Below, one piece after another: positions 24,119 to 35,577 of a stretch of DNA of 64,000 bases. The stretch spans positions 479,167,157 to 479,231,156 of the forward strand of contig NC_081412.1 of the NCBI RefSeq assembly GCF_030272615.1. The letters run 5' to 3'. Position numbers and translations under genes: made by a program. Numbering within the stretch: the first letter of the stretch is position 1; the number at the start of each line of letters is the position of its first letter. Origin of the DNA: Cryptomeria japonica. Lineage: Eukaryota; Streptophyta; Pinopsida; Cupressales; Cupressaceae. Below the pieces are notes generated by a model. It was not told the DNA's origin and did not search any database. It saw only the letters and a list, made by a program, of their open reading frames with translations.

Positions 24119-26133
24119 CAATGGTTTGTTAAGTGTCAACCCCTGCTCCAGGTTTTTATGGTTCAAACTATTCTATTTGGAGTTGTAAAATGAAAGTCTA
24201 CTTGTCCTCCCATCAGCTTTGAAGAAGAAAGAAGATGCATGTAGAATGAAGAAGCCATGAAGACTATATTTAGTGGGTTCACCGGTGATGTCTCCTCACA
24301 TGTGGATAAGTGCAGATCGGCAAAAAGTCTATGGGATAGACTAAAGAAGCTTTATGGAAATGAACCTTGCACCACTGGATCAGTTTGTGAGAGTGAGAAG
24401 AACAATGCAGTAGACACATGTACAGATGACAGAGGCAGATTAGTTTGTTGCAGTAGCAATGGTGATGAGGAGACTCATCTCTTCATGGCCCATGAAACAA
24501 ATATTGAGTATCACACATCAAAAGGGGATAATGCAGATAGATCCCACCGGTATGATGTGTTTGGCAGTGATAATGAAAAAGATGAAGAAGAAGGAGATAA
24601 GGCAAATAGATCTAGCCAACAAGATCTATTTGATAGTGAAGGTGAAGAAGAGGATGAGGCAGAAATTGATCTTGAAGGAGAGCTTATAAATGCACTAGAA
24701 GAACTCAGAAGAATGAGGAATGAATACAAGCTATTAAAAAATGCTGCCATTGTAGAGCAGAAATGGTTGACAAAATGCCTTGAAGAGTCTGAGAAATGCA
24801 TCTCAGTGTTGAAGTCCCAAGAAGGAGACACCAAGGAATGTCAGTGCAGTGATCTAGCCTCTGAGCTAGAAGTAAAAGGTAAAGAATATCAGAATCTGCT
24901 TGGATAAATGGAGGTTTTCTGAAATGACCTTGAGAAATGTCAAGATGAGCTCAAGGTAAGAATCCGGTTTGATGGTAGCAGTGATGCCTTGAACAAAATA
25001 TTGAAAAATGAAAAAAATATGCCAAGGACACTGAAGGATTAGGAAGTGGTGCCGGTGAATGCTCCACCAACAAGAATGTCCCTCAAAATGACATTTTGTT
25101 TGTCTCCTCAAATGGAGAAAACAAGGGACATACCTTCACAGTTAGAAATGCTCCCCGGAAGAAGGTTGATCTAAATACAACCAGTGAAGACTTGCAGACA
25201 AGAATGAAGAACGATGCTGCAAGAAGGAGGAACAATGTAGATCCTAAAGGAAAAGGGAAAATGGGAGAAGATAGCTTCACCGAAAGCATGAACATGAGAA
25301 GACAACAAAGAAGACCTCGTACTGGCAGAGGACAAAGGAATGCTACCACCCACAGGACAAAGAAAGTGTGGGAGAAGAAGAGACCAGAAGGAAGGGCTGC
25401 ACAGAATGGACAACAAAGGATCCATCCTCAAAGAAGGGGAAATGGAGATGCTAGACCGGTAAGATCTCCCCATGCATGGCAGAATAAATTTGTAAGTCAT
25501 CTGCCATCCTTTACTGGTTATTGCTTTGCATGTAATGACTATGGCCATAAAGCAGAAGAATGTGGAAAGGGATCTAGAAGAAACTATCTAAGATATCATA
25601 AAAATCATGCATATGAGCATAATGCATCTAGGGGTAGAAGAATGTTTATCCCCTCTCCCGGTTATGCTATAAAAAATCCATTTGATGTTCCTAATAATGT
25701 AAATATTGTGTGTTATAACTGCAATGGATTAGGTCATAGAAGTTATGAATGCAGGAGGAAGAATATGCATTCCTATGGCAACCGGTGGAACAATCATGCT
25801 CTGTGTGAGAGAAATTATAGGGGATATGAGCAGCATAGACCTTCTTGGAACAAGAGGAGAAATGTTCCTGCACATTCAAGGAATCCAAGGAAACCAGTAA
25901 CCAGCCACAATGGCATGATCAGAAGAGGAAGAGCAAACCGGTACTGTAGAAGGTTCCCAAATCATGAGATTGGCATGGACGATGTGTGCTACTACATCAC
26001 TACTTCTGGTTATGATGCAAAGTTTGCAGATGGAAGGACCCATCTGCAAAAGGTGGTAAGACCCGCTCCCATGACTGAAAGTGGGAAGAAGAATGAAACC
26101 AAACAGGTGTGGAGGAAGAAGACCATGGACTGA
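24119..26133 (+). pseudogene. Gag of element A (DUF4219 remnant, coiled coil, two CCHC)
   Basis: Gag forms the particle and binds RNA. After a start near 24119 the remnant APGFYGSNYSIWSCKMKVYL marks a DUF4219-type N-terminus. Internal gag sequence is then missing and resumes as VSSHVDKCRSAKSLWDRL. The open frame 24257-24907 holds a Glu/Asp-rich segment and a coiled coil (about 24670-24830). The open frame 25096-26133 (345 codons) is Arg/Lys/Asn-rich and carries CFACNDYGHKAEEC (near 25525) and CYNCNGLGHRSYEC (near 25710), both complete C-x2-C-x4-H-x4-C motifs. Stops at about 24136, 24219 and 24905 break it. Confidence 0.85.
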
Positions 26134-27247
26134 CACTGTGTATTTAATGCACAGGTGATATCTGCTAAGGCCTAAAGAAGATGTAGGACCTCAGGGGGAG
26201 TAGTATATTGAACTAGATCATTCACCCCTCAGTGGAGAAGGACACTTGGAAGAACAAGGTGTTACCGGTATGAAAGATGGAAATGAGAAGATAAATGTGT
26301 GTAGTGGTTGTCTGGGCTACACACCTACAGATCGGTGTTGGATCACTACTGTTGTGTCAATGCATGACAAGATAACAATTGGAATCAGATACAAGGTGAC
26401 ACAAAATGTCAGGAGTCATAGGAAGGTGCTCCAGTAGTGATAGTGGACCGATACAGTAAATTGGTATGTGAAGGATGTTACCGACATGCATGCTAACAAG
26501 TACTTATAGGTTATGTAAGACAATGAGGTTGGAGATCATTGCAATAGCCCCGGTAGCATGGAATGTGGAGTTTATGTCTCAGGTGGTATTGGAAAATACC
26601 TGAATGACATATTTTTTCCAGGTGGTTGATCATGCAGGCATGCATGTCTTTGGGCTAAACAATTTAATTTATGACATGATAATGCCATTGAATGGCATTG
26701 TGTAGATTCAGGATCATGTCATAGGCTGTGGTGGATATGATGGAGCTAAAGTTCATTATATGATCACATATGCACATCTCAACCGGTATATGGAGTTGAT
26801 TGGAGCCTCGATATTGAATTTGGCAGGCATTGAGGACCTGAGATGTATAACTCAGGGGGAGTTCAAGTTCTTATGATGCTGAGCTGACATGATTGGACGT
26901 GTAAGTGTACTAACTGCCCAAACTGCAGATGATGGAAATTGTAGTAGGATTACCTAGGAGAATTTCATGGTTATGGGTATCTACTTATCATTTGGTTGGT
27001 TGTATTTATAGTACAATCACATTTGATTCTAAATAAATTTGGGATCAAACGAGAGGTGATGCAGGTTGATCGACAGGTAAGTTGTATTCACTAACACACC
27101 CTTATGCAATTGAGTGCTTAAACAAATAGTATCAAATTTGGATACTCAATTGGTGTCAGTTGATGGAATGAGTCCTCCATCTCAAGTGCTGTGACTTGAG
27201 GAAATGTAACAAATGGTACCAAAGGAGGAGATGCATCCAATAAAGAT
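26134..27247 (+). other. Post-gag region of A, no recognisable gene
   Basis: Where a complete Copia element would carry protease to RNase H, only short frames occur (largest 63 codons, at 26246-26437). There are several 'cagggggag' tracts, near 26192 and 26852. I see no pol motif. Confidence 0.6.
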
Positions 27248-27461
27248 AAAGGGGGAGAAAAATTATGTCAGTGACTGGTAAATACAAGGAGGAATGATAT
27301 CATGACATTGCCCTTTTCCATTGTTGTCAAAGGGGGAGAAAGATTTTGTAGTATACAACATACTACATGTGTGAGAATCCATTGGATCATACAAAGGGGG
27401 AGAGAGATTATGTAGTATGCCAGATACTACATGAGTTGACATCAATGCCAAAGGGGGAGAT
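27248..27461 (+). other. Four polypurine-tract-like motifs before the A 3' LTR
   Basis: AAAGGGGGAGA recurs at 27248, 27329, 27393 and 27450, spaced 81, 64 and 57 bases. The last directly abuts the 3' LTR and is the expected plus-strand primer. The others are near-identical. Confidence 0.75.
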
Positions 27462-29960
27462 TGTTGGCATTGTGTTGTTATTGATGTCAAACAATATAGG
27501 ATGACTATTGGTATAAGAGATGTTTGTGCAACACTGTCATAAAAGAGTACAAGATGAGATATCTTTGATATCACCCTGTGTTGCAGAACACCGGTAAGGT
27601 AAGGAAAAGAATGATATTCAGAGGAATGATTACTAGAGTCACTAGTACACAAGTTAGTATCTGACCCATATGAATGAAATGGACAGGTTACCGGTACAGT
27701 GTATCATCAGTAAGGAGAGTATGTCAACTGGTAAGTGAAGTGTTGACAATGATCAAGATGCTTGGATGTTGTTTTTGATGAAGAGGCAGAATGTTACCTA
27801 AATCACATCAACGTTGGAGGAGAAGAATGAACAGGTCAGTAGTGTGTTTTGTGGTTAAAGAACAACATGACTCCCACCAGATAGAGATGCAGTCACCATG
27901 TGAAGAGATGACTGATAGTGAATGTGCCCACTCTGGATCACATGTGCCTGTTTGAAGATATGCTGCACAAACAGGGAAGCCATATGAGTGCATTGCAGGA
28001 TGCAAATGATAAGAAATTACTACCACTAGTAAGTGGAGCGTACCTCTTATTATGCATAATGTGCATTATAGTTCTGTGAGAAGGAAAAGAGGTAAAGGCA
28101 AGTGTTTGAAGGCTCACACCAGATCTACCGGTGAATCAAGGGAATGCCTCAAGTACATGAAATTAGGGTTATGCACTGAACCGACAGAGAAGGCATGTTG
28201 GGATGTTGGTGCAGATGAAGAGTGATGGGTTTATCACTCTGACAAACCAGTTGCGATATGATCCGAGCTGATCAGGGAGAAGGCAAGGCTGAGTAGATTC
28301 AAACAAAGGAAAATGGTCGGATTGAAGATGGAGTTTGTTGAAGGTTGATGACATGGTGTCATCAAGAGTGTTTACTGGTATGTAAGTCCACTGGTAATAT
28401 GGACAAGGTGCATATGCATAATACTTCCCACTTGATGAGAATGAGCATGCTATGGATAGACATGTCTGGTGACCGGTTAAGGTGTACCATTGATAGTTCA
28501 GCAAAGTGCAGACATGAAGGTTAACCGGTAAAGTGTGAGATACGAGCAAGGTTAGTAAACCGACAGAAAAGAAGAACCGGTTGAGTGGTTGGTCAATGAT
28601 CCTGTTCATACCGACATCGATGATCTAGCAGAGGTGGAGGACGATGTGGATGCCACGTAGAGATAAAGTGGCAGGCTTGTAGAGGTCGGTGAAGTGTCGT
28701 GTAGGGATAGGTGCTTCTACAGGTGTGCATTTAATATGGATCTCGTGATTTGTGGATCGAATCAGAGGAGTGTGGCTCCAGGAAGAATGAACGACAGAGA
28801 AAAATCAAGGAGTTGTTGGCACTTGAATCTAAGCGAGAAAATCAGATTGTGAGAAGACATCAAGAAGGAAACAACATAAATATTAATGGCGTTTTGATAG
28901 ATGTAGGTCGAGATATAGGGTCGTGGTTGCTAAGTTTAGGAAACATGTATTGGAAGACGCGTTAATGGTGGTGTTGTGCAAACAACTCTCTAGGGGATCA
29001 TATCAGATAGGATTTGATTGGATTTGGTTTGCCTCGAGGTTGATGAGGAAACCGTAACTGCCTGTGATTTGAATTGACTTTTGGCGGGAAAACCAGGATA
29101 TAAATAAGGAAGCCAAAATCATTGAAGGTTGTTGCTGGATGAAAGAAGATAGAGCTGCTGTGAAGTGATTGAGTGCTGCATGAGAGAGTTAGATTAGTCA
29201 GAGTGAAAATAGAAGAAGAGAATTGTGACTAAGTGAGTGAAGGTTAAACTAGTGATAATGTTTAACAGAGGGTGTAACCGCTATGGTTTGAGAAACTGGT
29301 ATAGCAGCTATATTACATCAGAGGAGATAACTGGTAGGTGCTTGTACCGGTAGGAAGACAACAGAGGGTACTGAAGAGCAGAGAAGTGAGGAGGAGAACC
29401 AATAGAGAAAGAAGAAGGGTAGTGGTGAACTAGTAGAGTTTATCGATAATGTAGCAGCAGATGAGACTAGCAAAGGATTGAACTAGTGTAGCGGAGAAGG
29501 TGTCTCACCGACAGAAGGAAGTTATGTGCAGAGGTTACAAAACTCTTTTGTAACTAGGATATTACTTTTGTATTTGAATGTTCATTGTGGTCACTAAGTT
29601 GTAGCTTGGTGCAGGGGTTGTAGATCCTTTGGGTTGTAGCCCATAAACAAGTTAGGGGTTGGTGCTCCTTGGGTTGGTGCCCTAAACATTGTAATAGAGA
29701 TTCATTGTGAGGTTGTATTGGAGCAATAGGCTCCAACAACATTGCTCATTGAGGTTTTTCCCATCTTGGGTTTTCCTCGTACATACTGGTGTTATGTGAT
29801 GTCCCTTTGTGTGAATTCTTTTGTGTTTAGTCTCCTCACTAACTGGTAAGTCTGCATTCAACTAGATCTTTTAATCGACATACTTTCATAAGGATAGTTA
29901 AAGGGAAAAGTTTGAGAACCACTGATTCACCCCCCTCTCAGTGGTGCATTGTGTCTATGA
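27462..29960 (+). repeat. 3' LTR of A
   Basis: TGTTGGCATTGTG at 27462 to ...GTGTCTATGA at 29960, where the terminal CA has become GA. A tandem-like insertion near 29625-29690 repeats 'gggttg' text that the 5' LTR has only once. The TATA-like 'gatataaataagg' recurs near 29097. Confidence 0.92.
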
Positions 29961-30240
29961 GGTGTACCTATTTGTGGAAAAGTAAGCATCTCTACTAATG
30001 GTAAGCATAAAACTGATGATGTTTATTATGTTAAAGGTCTGAGGCATAACCGATTTGTATGAGTCAGATGTGTATCAAAGGTTATAAGGTCATATTTCAT
30101 GGGTCTAGATGTGAAATAAAAAAAAAAGGAAGCTCCAGTAGATTAGTTGCAAATGGTACAAGGACTAATGACAATGTTTACTATGTGAAGGATAATAATG
30201 GATGCAATTGTTTACTGGAACTATTTTGTAATTAGAGTGA
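29961..30240 (+). pseudogene. Copia B pre-integrase segment, continued
   Basis: This continues the reading frame broken by A at 21593. Landmarks are GKHKTDDVYYVKGLRHN and RLVANGTRTNDNVYYVKD, typical of the GAG_pre-integrs region that normally leads into integrase. No integrase follows; the sequence switches near 30240 to a second gag-like part. It contains stops and an A run near 30115-30128. Confidence 0.7.
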
Positions 30241-31640
30241 GGATGAAATTGACTAAGGCTATCCCTACTACTATAATAGAGATGGACACCTCAGAAGATA
30301 AAAGTTGGGCAAAGATAGTAGAAGAAGAATTCAATTTGACATAGGAAAGTTGAATAGTGGAACCAATACCTAACTTGGTAGACAAGAGTGTGGTAGAAGA
30401 AAAGTGAGAGCTCATCAACAAGTTGAATAAAGATGGTAGACAAAAGGTCATGGATGAAGTAAGGAACTCTAACCAAAATGGTTTATCTAAGATCTGGAAT
30501 AAGAAAGTATTCAGGAGGTCTCCTGCTCCTACTGCTCAAACTAGGTACTCATCAACTTTCAATGGTAACTGTTTTTCATGCAATAAGTTTGGACATAGAG
30601 CTAGTGAATGCAAAAGTCAGAGCATATCTCAACTATTTAATGGTTAGTGTTACAATTGTAACAAGATTTGTCATAAGGCTAATGTGTGTAGAAGTAGGAT
30701 AATGTGGAATTTAAATGGTAGGAATGTTTAGTCTTTCAATGGACTTTGTTATACTTGTAGCAATTTTGGTCATAAACCTTTGAGTGCATAAGTGTTATCA
30801 AAAGGAGTGGAAGTATCAAAAGAGAAAAATGTCAGAAGAAATGGAAATGGTCGAGAACAAGGTTTGACTTTTTACAACTGCAGTAAAATTGGACACATTG
30901 CTAAATTTGTAGAGGAAGGAATGAGATGTTTGTTGGTTCGAGAAAGAGGATTGATGCTAACAAAGAAAAGGAGAAGATGAGTATGACATGTGTGAAGAAA
31001 TCAAAAGAAAATTTGGATGAAAAAGGTGAGAATGGGTTCACACCCTTTGTTGGTGTTAATTCTTCTTTTAGGAACTATATAGTATGCAATGTTTGAGAGG
31101 GAGAGAAAAATGAGTATATTACGATCCCCCTTGCAGTTTGGATGCTGAAATTTTTTCAGCATGGAAGAGACTCTGGAGTCTACCTCATCATTGATGACGA
31201 TCCAAAAGTCTACATAGTATTGATCATAAAAATTGATGGAGAAGTTGCTCAAATTACAAGGATATTGGGGCTCCTAGAAGCTATTGTGCTAGAGTAGGTC
31301 AAGAGGCGAATTTTGATATCACAAAGGAAGAAATTACTAAAGATAATGTTGCTAGAATGACTTTGGAAGATTTGAGAAGAAACAAGAAATATAAGATGAC
31401 AAAAAGAGTATAAATTGTGGTGCATCTGTCTAGGGAGAGTTGTTTGGGCTCTTTTTTTGCTACCTGGATTAATGTTGTTGTTTCTCTCAGGGGAGTAGAT
31501 AAGGATGAGGCAATATAAAATTTGTTGCATCTATATCAAGGGGAGTATTGCAGTCTCTTGTGATATTTCAGGTTATAGTTTGATCTGCTGCACTCATTGA
31601 GAGAAAGAGTTTAAATTGAAGGTCAAACTTTTCAAATTTA
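30241..31640 (+). pseudogene. Second gag-like segment with four knuckles in B
   Basis: The knuckles CFSCNKFGHRASEC and CYNCNKICHKANVC are complete CCHC motifs. CYTCSNFGHKPLSA and FYNCSKIGHIAKFV are degraded. All lie between about 30560 and 30920. This resembles the multi-knuckle gags of A and C, not the single-knuckle gag upstream in the same element. Beyond 30960 only short frames remain, one reading FFQHGRDSGVYLIIDDDPKV, which I cannot assign. A gag placed after a pre-integrase region is abnormal and suggests that two related elements recombined or that pol was deleted. Confidence 0.6.
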
Positions 31641-31659
31641 TATCTGTTGTCCTTGAGTC

Positions 31660-31790
31660 AAAGAGGGAGAAAATTTAGTATAGTACCCTTTTTCCTTGAT
31701 GTCAAAGGAGGAGAGATATACATATTAAGTTTGGTTGTCTTTGTTATTGGTGGTACACAAGTGTTGCCAATCAATGACAAAGGGGGAGAG
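31660..31790 (+). other. Three polypurine-tract-like motifs before the B 3' LTR
   Basis: AAAGAGGGAGAAAA at about 31660, AAAGGAGGAGAG at 31704 and AAAGGGGGAGAG at 31779-31790. Only the last abuts the LTR and is the expected plus-strand priming site. Confidence 0.65.
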
Positions 31791-33505
31791 TGTTGGAAAC
31801 CTAAGTTGTTGTGTTGTGTTGTGTTGTCATTGATGTCAACTTGTCTTGTGTTGTCGTTAATGACAACCTATCTTGTGTTGTCATTGATGTTGAAGTAAGG
31901 ATGGTGTAGTGGAAGTTTCAATATACAAGAAATAGTATTTATGAGTTCTAATATTGTTAAATTGTTTTGTATAGATGTAAGGATGGTGTACTGAAAGTTT
32001 CAATATGTAGGAAAGAGTATTTATGTATCCTAGTATTGTTGAATTGTCTTGTAGAAATGTTGAAATATTTCTGGAAGGATGGTACAATAGAAGTTTCAAT
32101 ACGTAAGAAACAAGTTTTATGTAAGAAAGAGTTTTCAATCTTGTAGTGGAAGAATGTCTTGCATTCCTTCAATATGTGAAAGTTATGTGTTATGGTTTTG
32201 AATATAATGTCTATGTTCTATGTATATTGCACTATCAGATTTGTAGGTCCTCTATTGGTTATATGGTAGAGTTGGTTGTTGTTGTTTCTAACAGTAAGGT
32301 TGTCTGTCAGAATAGGTCCAGAGTTCACCTAATGACTTTCAAATATGTTGATTCAAGTGTTGCAGTTTGGAGGACATGTGGTTTGTGTTGTGTTATAGTT
32401 TAGTTTACATGTGGTGATTTGATTGGTAAGTGGAGTTATGATGTTCTAAGTTCTATGTTGTCTGTTGGTCTAGTTTTTTGTTGACTATGGTGTTGTATTC
32501 TACTTGGATCATATTCTTTTGGTCTAGATTTTCTTTGGAAAATGAGTTTGGTTAGTGTTTTGGGTCTCACCATGGCATGTGAAGATCAATATTCTGTAAT
32601 TTGCATTAGAGATTTGTCTTTGGGCCAATTGGTTAACATACTTTAATGTTTATCTACATGTTTCATTTGATGTTGACCTTGGAAGATGTGTTAGCATGTG
32701 TAGATTTTTGGATTCATTTGGAAAGGTGTTTTGATGTTTTTGGTTCCTCTCTATCTCTTGGAGTAGACCATAATGAATATTTTAGGTTTGTGTGGCCGAA
32801 TTTATGTAATATTGTTTATTCTATTTGTGGCTGACCTAGTTAAGGTTTGTAATGATTAATATTATATATAAAGGAGTGCAAATGTATGAGTGATGCCATG
32901 GAAGGAGTGTGAATTTACAAGCAACAAATATTGATGGTTCATAAGTAGATTCGATGTTAAGGTTGTGCGAAAGTCAGCTGTGAAGAAATTTGATGATAAT
33001 ATGTTGTGTATGAAAATGTTTTGAGATAGAGTTTTCAAAGTCAGATGTGTTTGCCATGATCTTGGTTGCTTGACACAAAAATTTAAAGTCAATTTCATGA
33101 TCAAGAGATCTTATTTCTTTCAATTCAGCTATTCCTTTCTCTAGGAGAAGACAATGAGTCTCTTTGTAGCTTTCTGTATCTTGCCTTGAGACAAAGTGTT
33201 TCAACTCTGCAAGTCATTTGTATCTTGCCCTAAGGTTGTGTCCTTAGTTCTACAAGTCCTCTCAAGGGTAGTGATTTCAAGAGGCAATATTATAATAAAT
33301 TATATTCATATTATAAGTTCTATTCTCACAATGGTTTTTTCTTGCTTGGGTTTTCCACATAAATATAGAGTTCATATGTTTGATGTACTTGGTGCTTTCA
33401 TGATTTATTATTGGTGTCATTATATAACTAAGGTTTAAAGTTTAAAGATATGAAACTAAGTGCTTTAGACTGATTCATCCCCCTCTCAGTCCTATGGTGT
33501 GTTCA
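31791..33505 (+). repeat. 3' LTR of B
   Basis: Starts TGTTGGAAACC right after the purine tract AAAGGGGGAGAG and ends near ...GTGTGTTCA. It carries three or more tandem copies of a roughly 80-bp unit (near 31895, 31977 and 32075) and the conserved hairpin at 33468-33491. The right end is less certain than the left because no target duplication confirms it. Confidence 0.82.
33468..33491 (+). other. Conserved LTR hairpin, B 3' LTR
   Basis: 6-bp stem GACTGA/TCAGTC around the loop TTCATCCCCCTC, 14 bases before the presumed LTR end. The 5' copy was lost in the deletion of B. Confidence 0.7.
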
Positions 33506-35434
33506 ACGGGTGTTATCTCTTCTTTTGTTTGTATCCTTTTTTGCAGCTTGGTTGTTGTTACTCTCCTTTGGTTGTGTTATTTCTCTATCGTATCTAGTCA
33601 TCTTGGGTTTATTTTGCCATGGCTTATGATTGCTTTGTAGGGGGTTGAAACCCTAGTTTCCTATTTTCTCTTATGTGGTTTTCTTTTGTACAGGGGCCTG
33701 GGATCTATAAAAACCCTTCTTATCTAATTAAAAACAATCAAGAATGCACCACACATAAATTCAACTCTCATACACATCATAACCATCAATTTTCGGTATA
33801 CTACGAATGTAATATCTCTTGCTCTTTTATCTATTTCTTACTACTTTTTACTTCTTACATCATCATCATTGTATCTTATAATTATACATACAATTAGAGA
33901 AGTGCTTTACCAAATATGACTTTCTACTAGGCCTAGTTGGTCTTATGATTTCGATATTTTTTTGGCTACTTGTAGTGAAATATAATTGTTGTACTAGTTG
34001 TGGCAAACAACATCATACAAACTATATCTTATCCTCAAGACATGCAAAATTGACTAATTTGTAGGTAGGATGTTCTATATCACCTTGAGTTGTGCAAAGG
34101 TGTTGTTCTTTAGCTCTTAGCTTCTTGTTGTATTTGAATTTGATTATGAGTTTGAATCAATGTTTTCTCTACTTTTTCAATTATGATTGAGATTTTAATT
34201 TGTTGCACCTTGTTCATATCATACTTGGTAAGGCAATTATATGTGCCACTTTTAAGTTGACCACCTTAGTGAGCTATTTGATTTGGGCTTCGATTGACAC
34301 TCTTTAATCTTGCAATTGTTGGATTTGTAGATGCATCGTTTCCACTTGTAATCTTATTATTCCATCAACATCCTATATTGGGTTCTAAGTTTCAAATGCC
34401 TATAATATTTACACCTCTATTTGATCCATTTTATTCTTTGACCCTTTGATAACTGTAGGCCATCAATTGAAGACAACATTGATAGAGGGTATTGATTTCA
34501 TTCATAGTTTATTGTAGGATATTAATCTCTATTTCCAATTGTGCGTCGTAGCACACTTTCTCCTTACCTCATCCATTTTATTTTTGTTCATTTTTTTTAG
34601 GACTTGATTTTTTATAGTGGCACCCTAGTCGTCCATCTCTTTCCTAAAGCTATTTAGTTTCTTTAGTTGTTGCCCCAATGACAATGTTTTATTTGTGTGC
34701 AATTGTGGTATTTTATTCTAGATGATAGTAATGACATCTTCAAGTTTCTCCGTATTTTCAACTTGTTGTTTAAATATATCTTTCCTTGTGCTATGGATGA
34801 TAACTTCCAATTAGAAATTTGAAAGGGAGATATGATAGTTAGGTCTGTTTGTGAACAAGTTGTGAGTGGCAATTGGATAAGTTGTGGTGTTGCCATCAAC
34901 TAAATTTATTTTTGTTATTACGAAAAAATGGTATGGAAGATTGATTGCATTGGCGAAATTATGGTTAATTAAGACGTCCTTTCAGAGGTAAGGGATGGTT
35001 CTTCCTATGGTCCTTGCCTTATTATTGGGTAATATCATGTTAGGTACCTTCTAGGATGGTGTGTGATGTTCTTGTTGGACCTTTTCTTCTTCCATTGTGC
35101 CACAAATGGATTTTGGGTCACCATAACTATCCATTAATGAATCTTCCCTTTTAGCTCCTTTGTTAATACCATCAATATGCCAATTCTTTGTTTGGACTTA
35201 AGCTTTGACCTATGCTAGTTTTCCCTTTAGTGTGGTGGAGAGGTTGGGATTGACTTATTATAGGGCCTATGACTCATTTCTTCATCCAATTCTATAGCCT
35301 TTTCTTCTAGATTATAAAGGTGAACTTTTCTAGAAACTTTCTAAGAATATCTTTAGACACCCTTAAATGTTGCATTATGGCTTCTTCAACAACAACTTGA
35401 TTTTTGGGCATACCTTGTTGTACATTTGCATAGT
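33506..35434 (-). other. J repeat, left of element F; decayed coiled-coil coding
   Basis: AT-rich DNA between Copia B and chromovirus F. From 35434 down to about 34000 the minus strand holds protein-like segments rich in Lys, Gln, Asn and Ile (such as STRKDIFKQQVENTEKLEDV near 34790 and a short coiled coil near 34170), broken by many stops. It continues across F: 35434 joins 54573. A 170-base piece (35108-35277) recurs at 55022-55195. The first 400 bases (33506-33900) may belong to something else, perhaps a LINE tail, but I cannot show it. Confidence 0.35.
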
Positions 35435-35439
35435 TTATT

Positions 35440-35577
35440 TCGTGCAGTCATCGGCGAGGAGGGACCTCGAGGAGATCAATCCAAACCGGTCAGCAAGAGT
35501 AAACACAACAAAAACACACAGATTTGATGGAGGCAATGCATAACAGATAGTTTTATTGCATGAAAGTTAATTGTATC
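35440..35577 (-). repeat. 3' LTR of F, distal part
   Basis: It matches 53801-53940 of the 5' LTR (gaggagggacctcgaggagatc...). It is cut at 35577 by element E; the last five bases, GTATC, are the target duplication of E. Confidence 0.9.

Larger units (their letters stand above)
21594..29960 (+). mobile_element. Gag-only Copia element A, complete ends
   Basis: Two LTRs of about 2.45-2.5 kb surround 3.4 kb of internal DNA. The perfect duplication GGTGT (21589-21593 and 29961-29965) and re-joining of the frame of B across the site prove insertion. Internal order: primer site, gag with coiled coil and two knuckles, about 1.1 kb without recognisable coding, then four purine tracts. There is no protease, integrase or reverse transcriptase, so A depended on another element. 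The LTRs are clearly alike but differ by scattered substitutions and small indels. Confidence 0.92.
11801..33505 (+). mobile_element. Ty1/Copia element B, interrupted by C and A
   Basis: A plus-strand Copia element whose LTR starts TGTTGGAAACC at 11801 and 31791. Its 5' LTR was entered by C at 12427 and resumes after 20641. Its gag/protease region was entered by A at 21593/29961. A deletion joins the remaining 5' LTR (to about 20810) directly to the middle of gag, removing the rest of that LTR and the primer site. No integrase or reverse transcriptase was found. Flanks 11796-11800 (GGTCT) and 33506 onward do not match, so either the duplication decayed or one flank was rearranged. Confidence 0.8.

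Noticed and set aside
24511-24834. 107-codon minus-strand Ser-rich frame
   Set aside because: Antisense of the Glu/Asp-rich coiled coil of A gag; reverse GAA/GAG gives Ser/Phe/Leu.
11796-33510. Target duplication for Copia B
   Set aside because: GGTCT on the left does not recur after any plausible right end; I could not confirm one.
33506-33900. LINE 3' end to the right of B
   Set aside because: It looked like a LINE tail matching the ORF1 relic on the left of B, but no ORF2 motif or poly(A) supports it.
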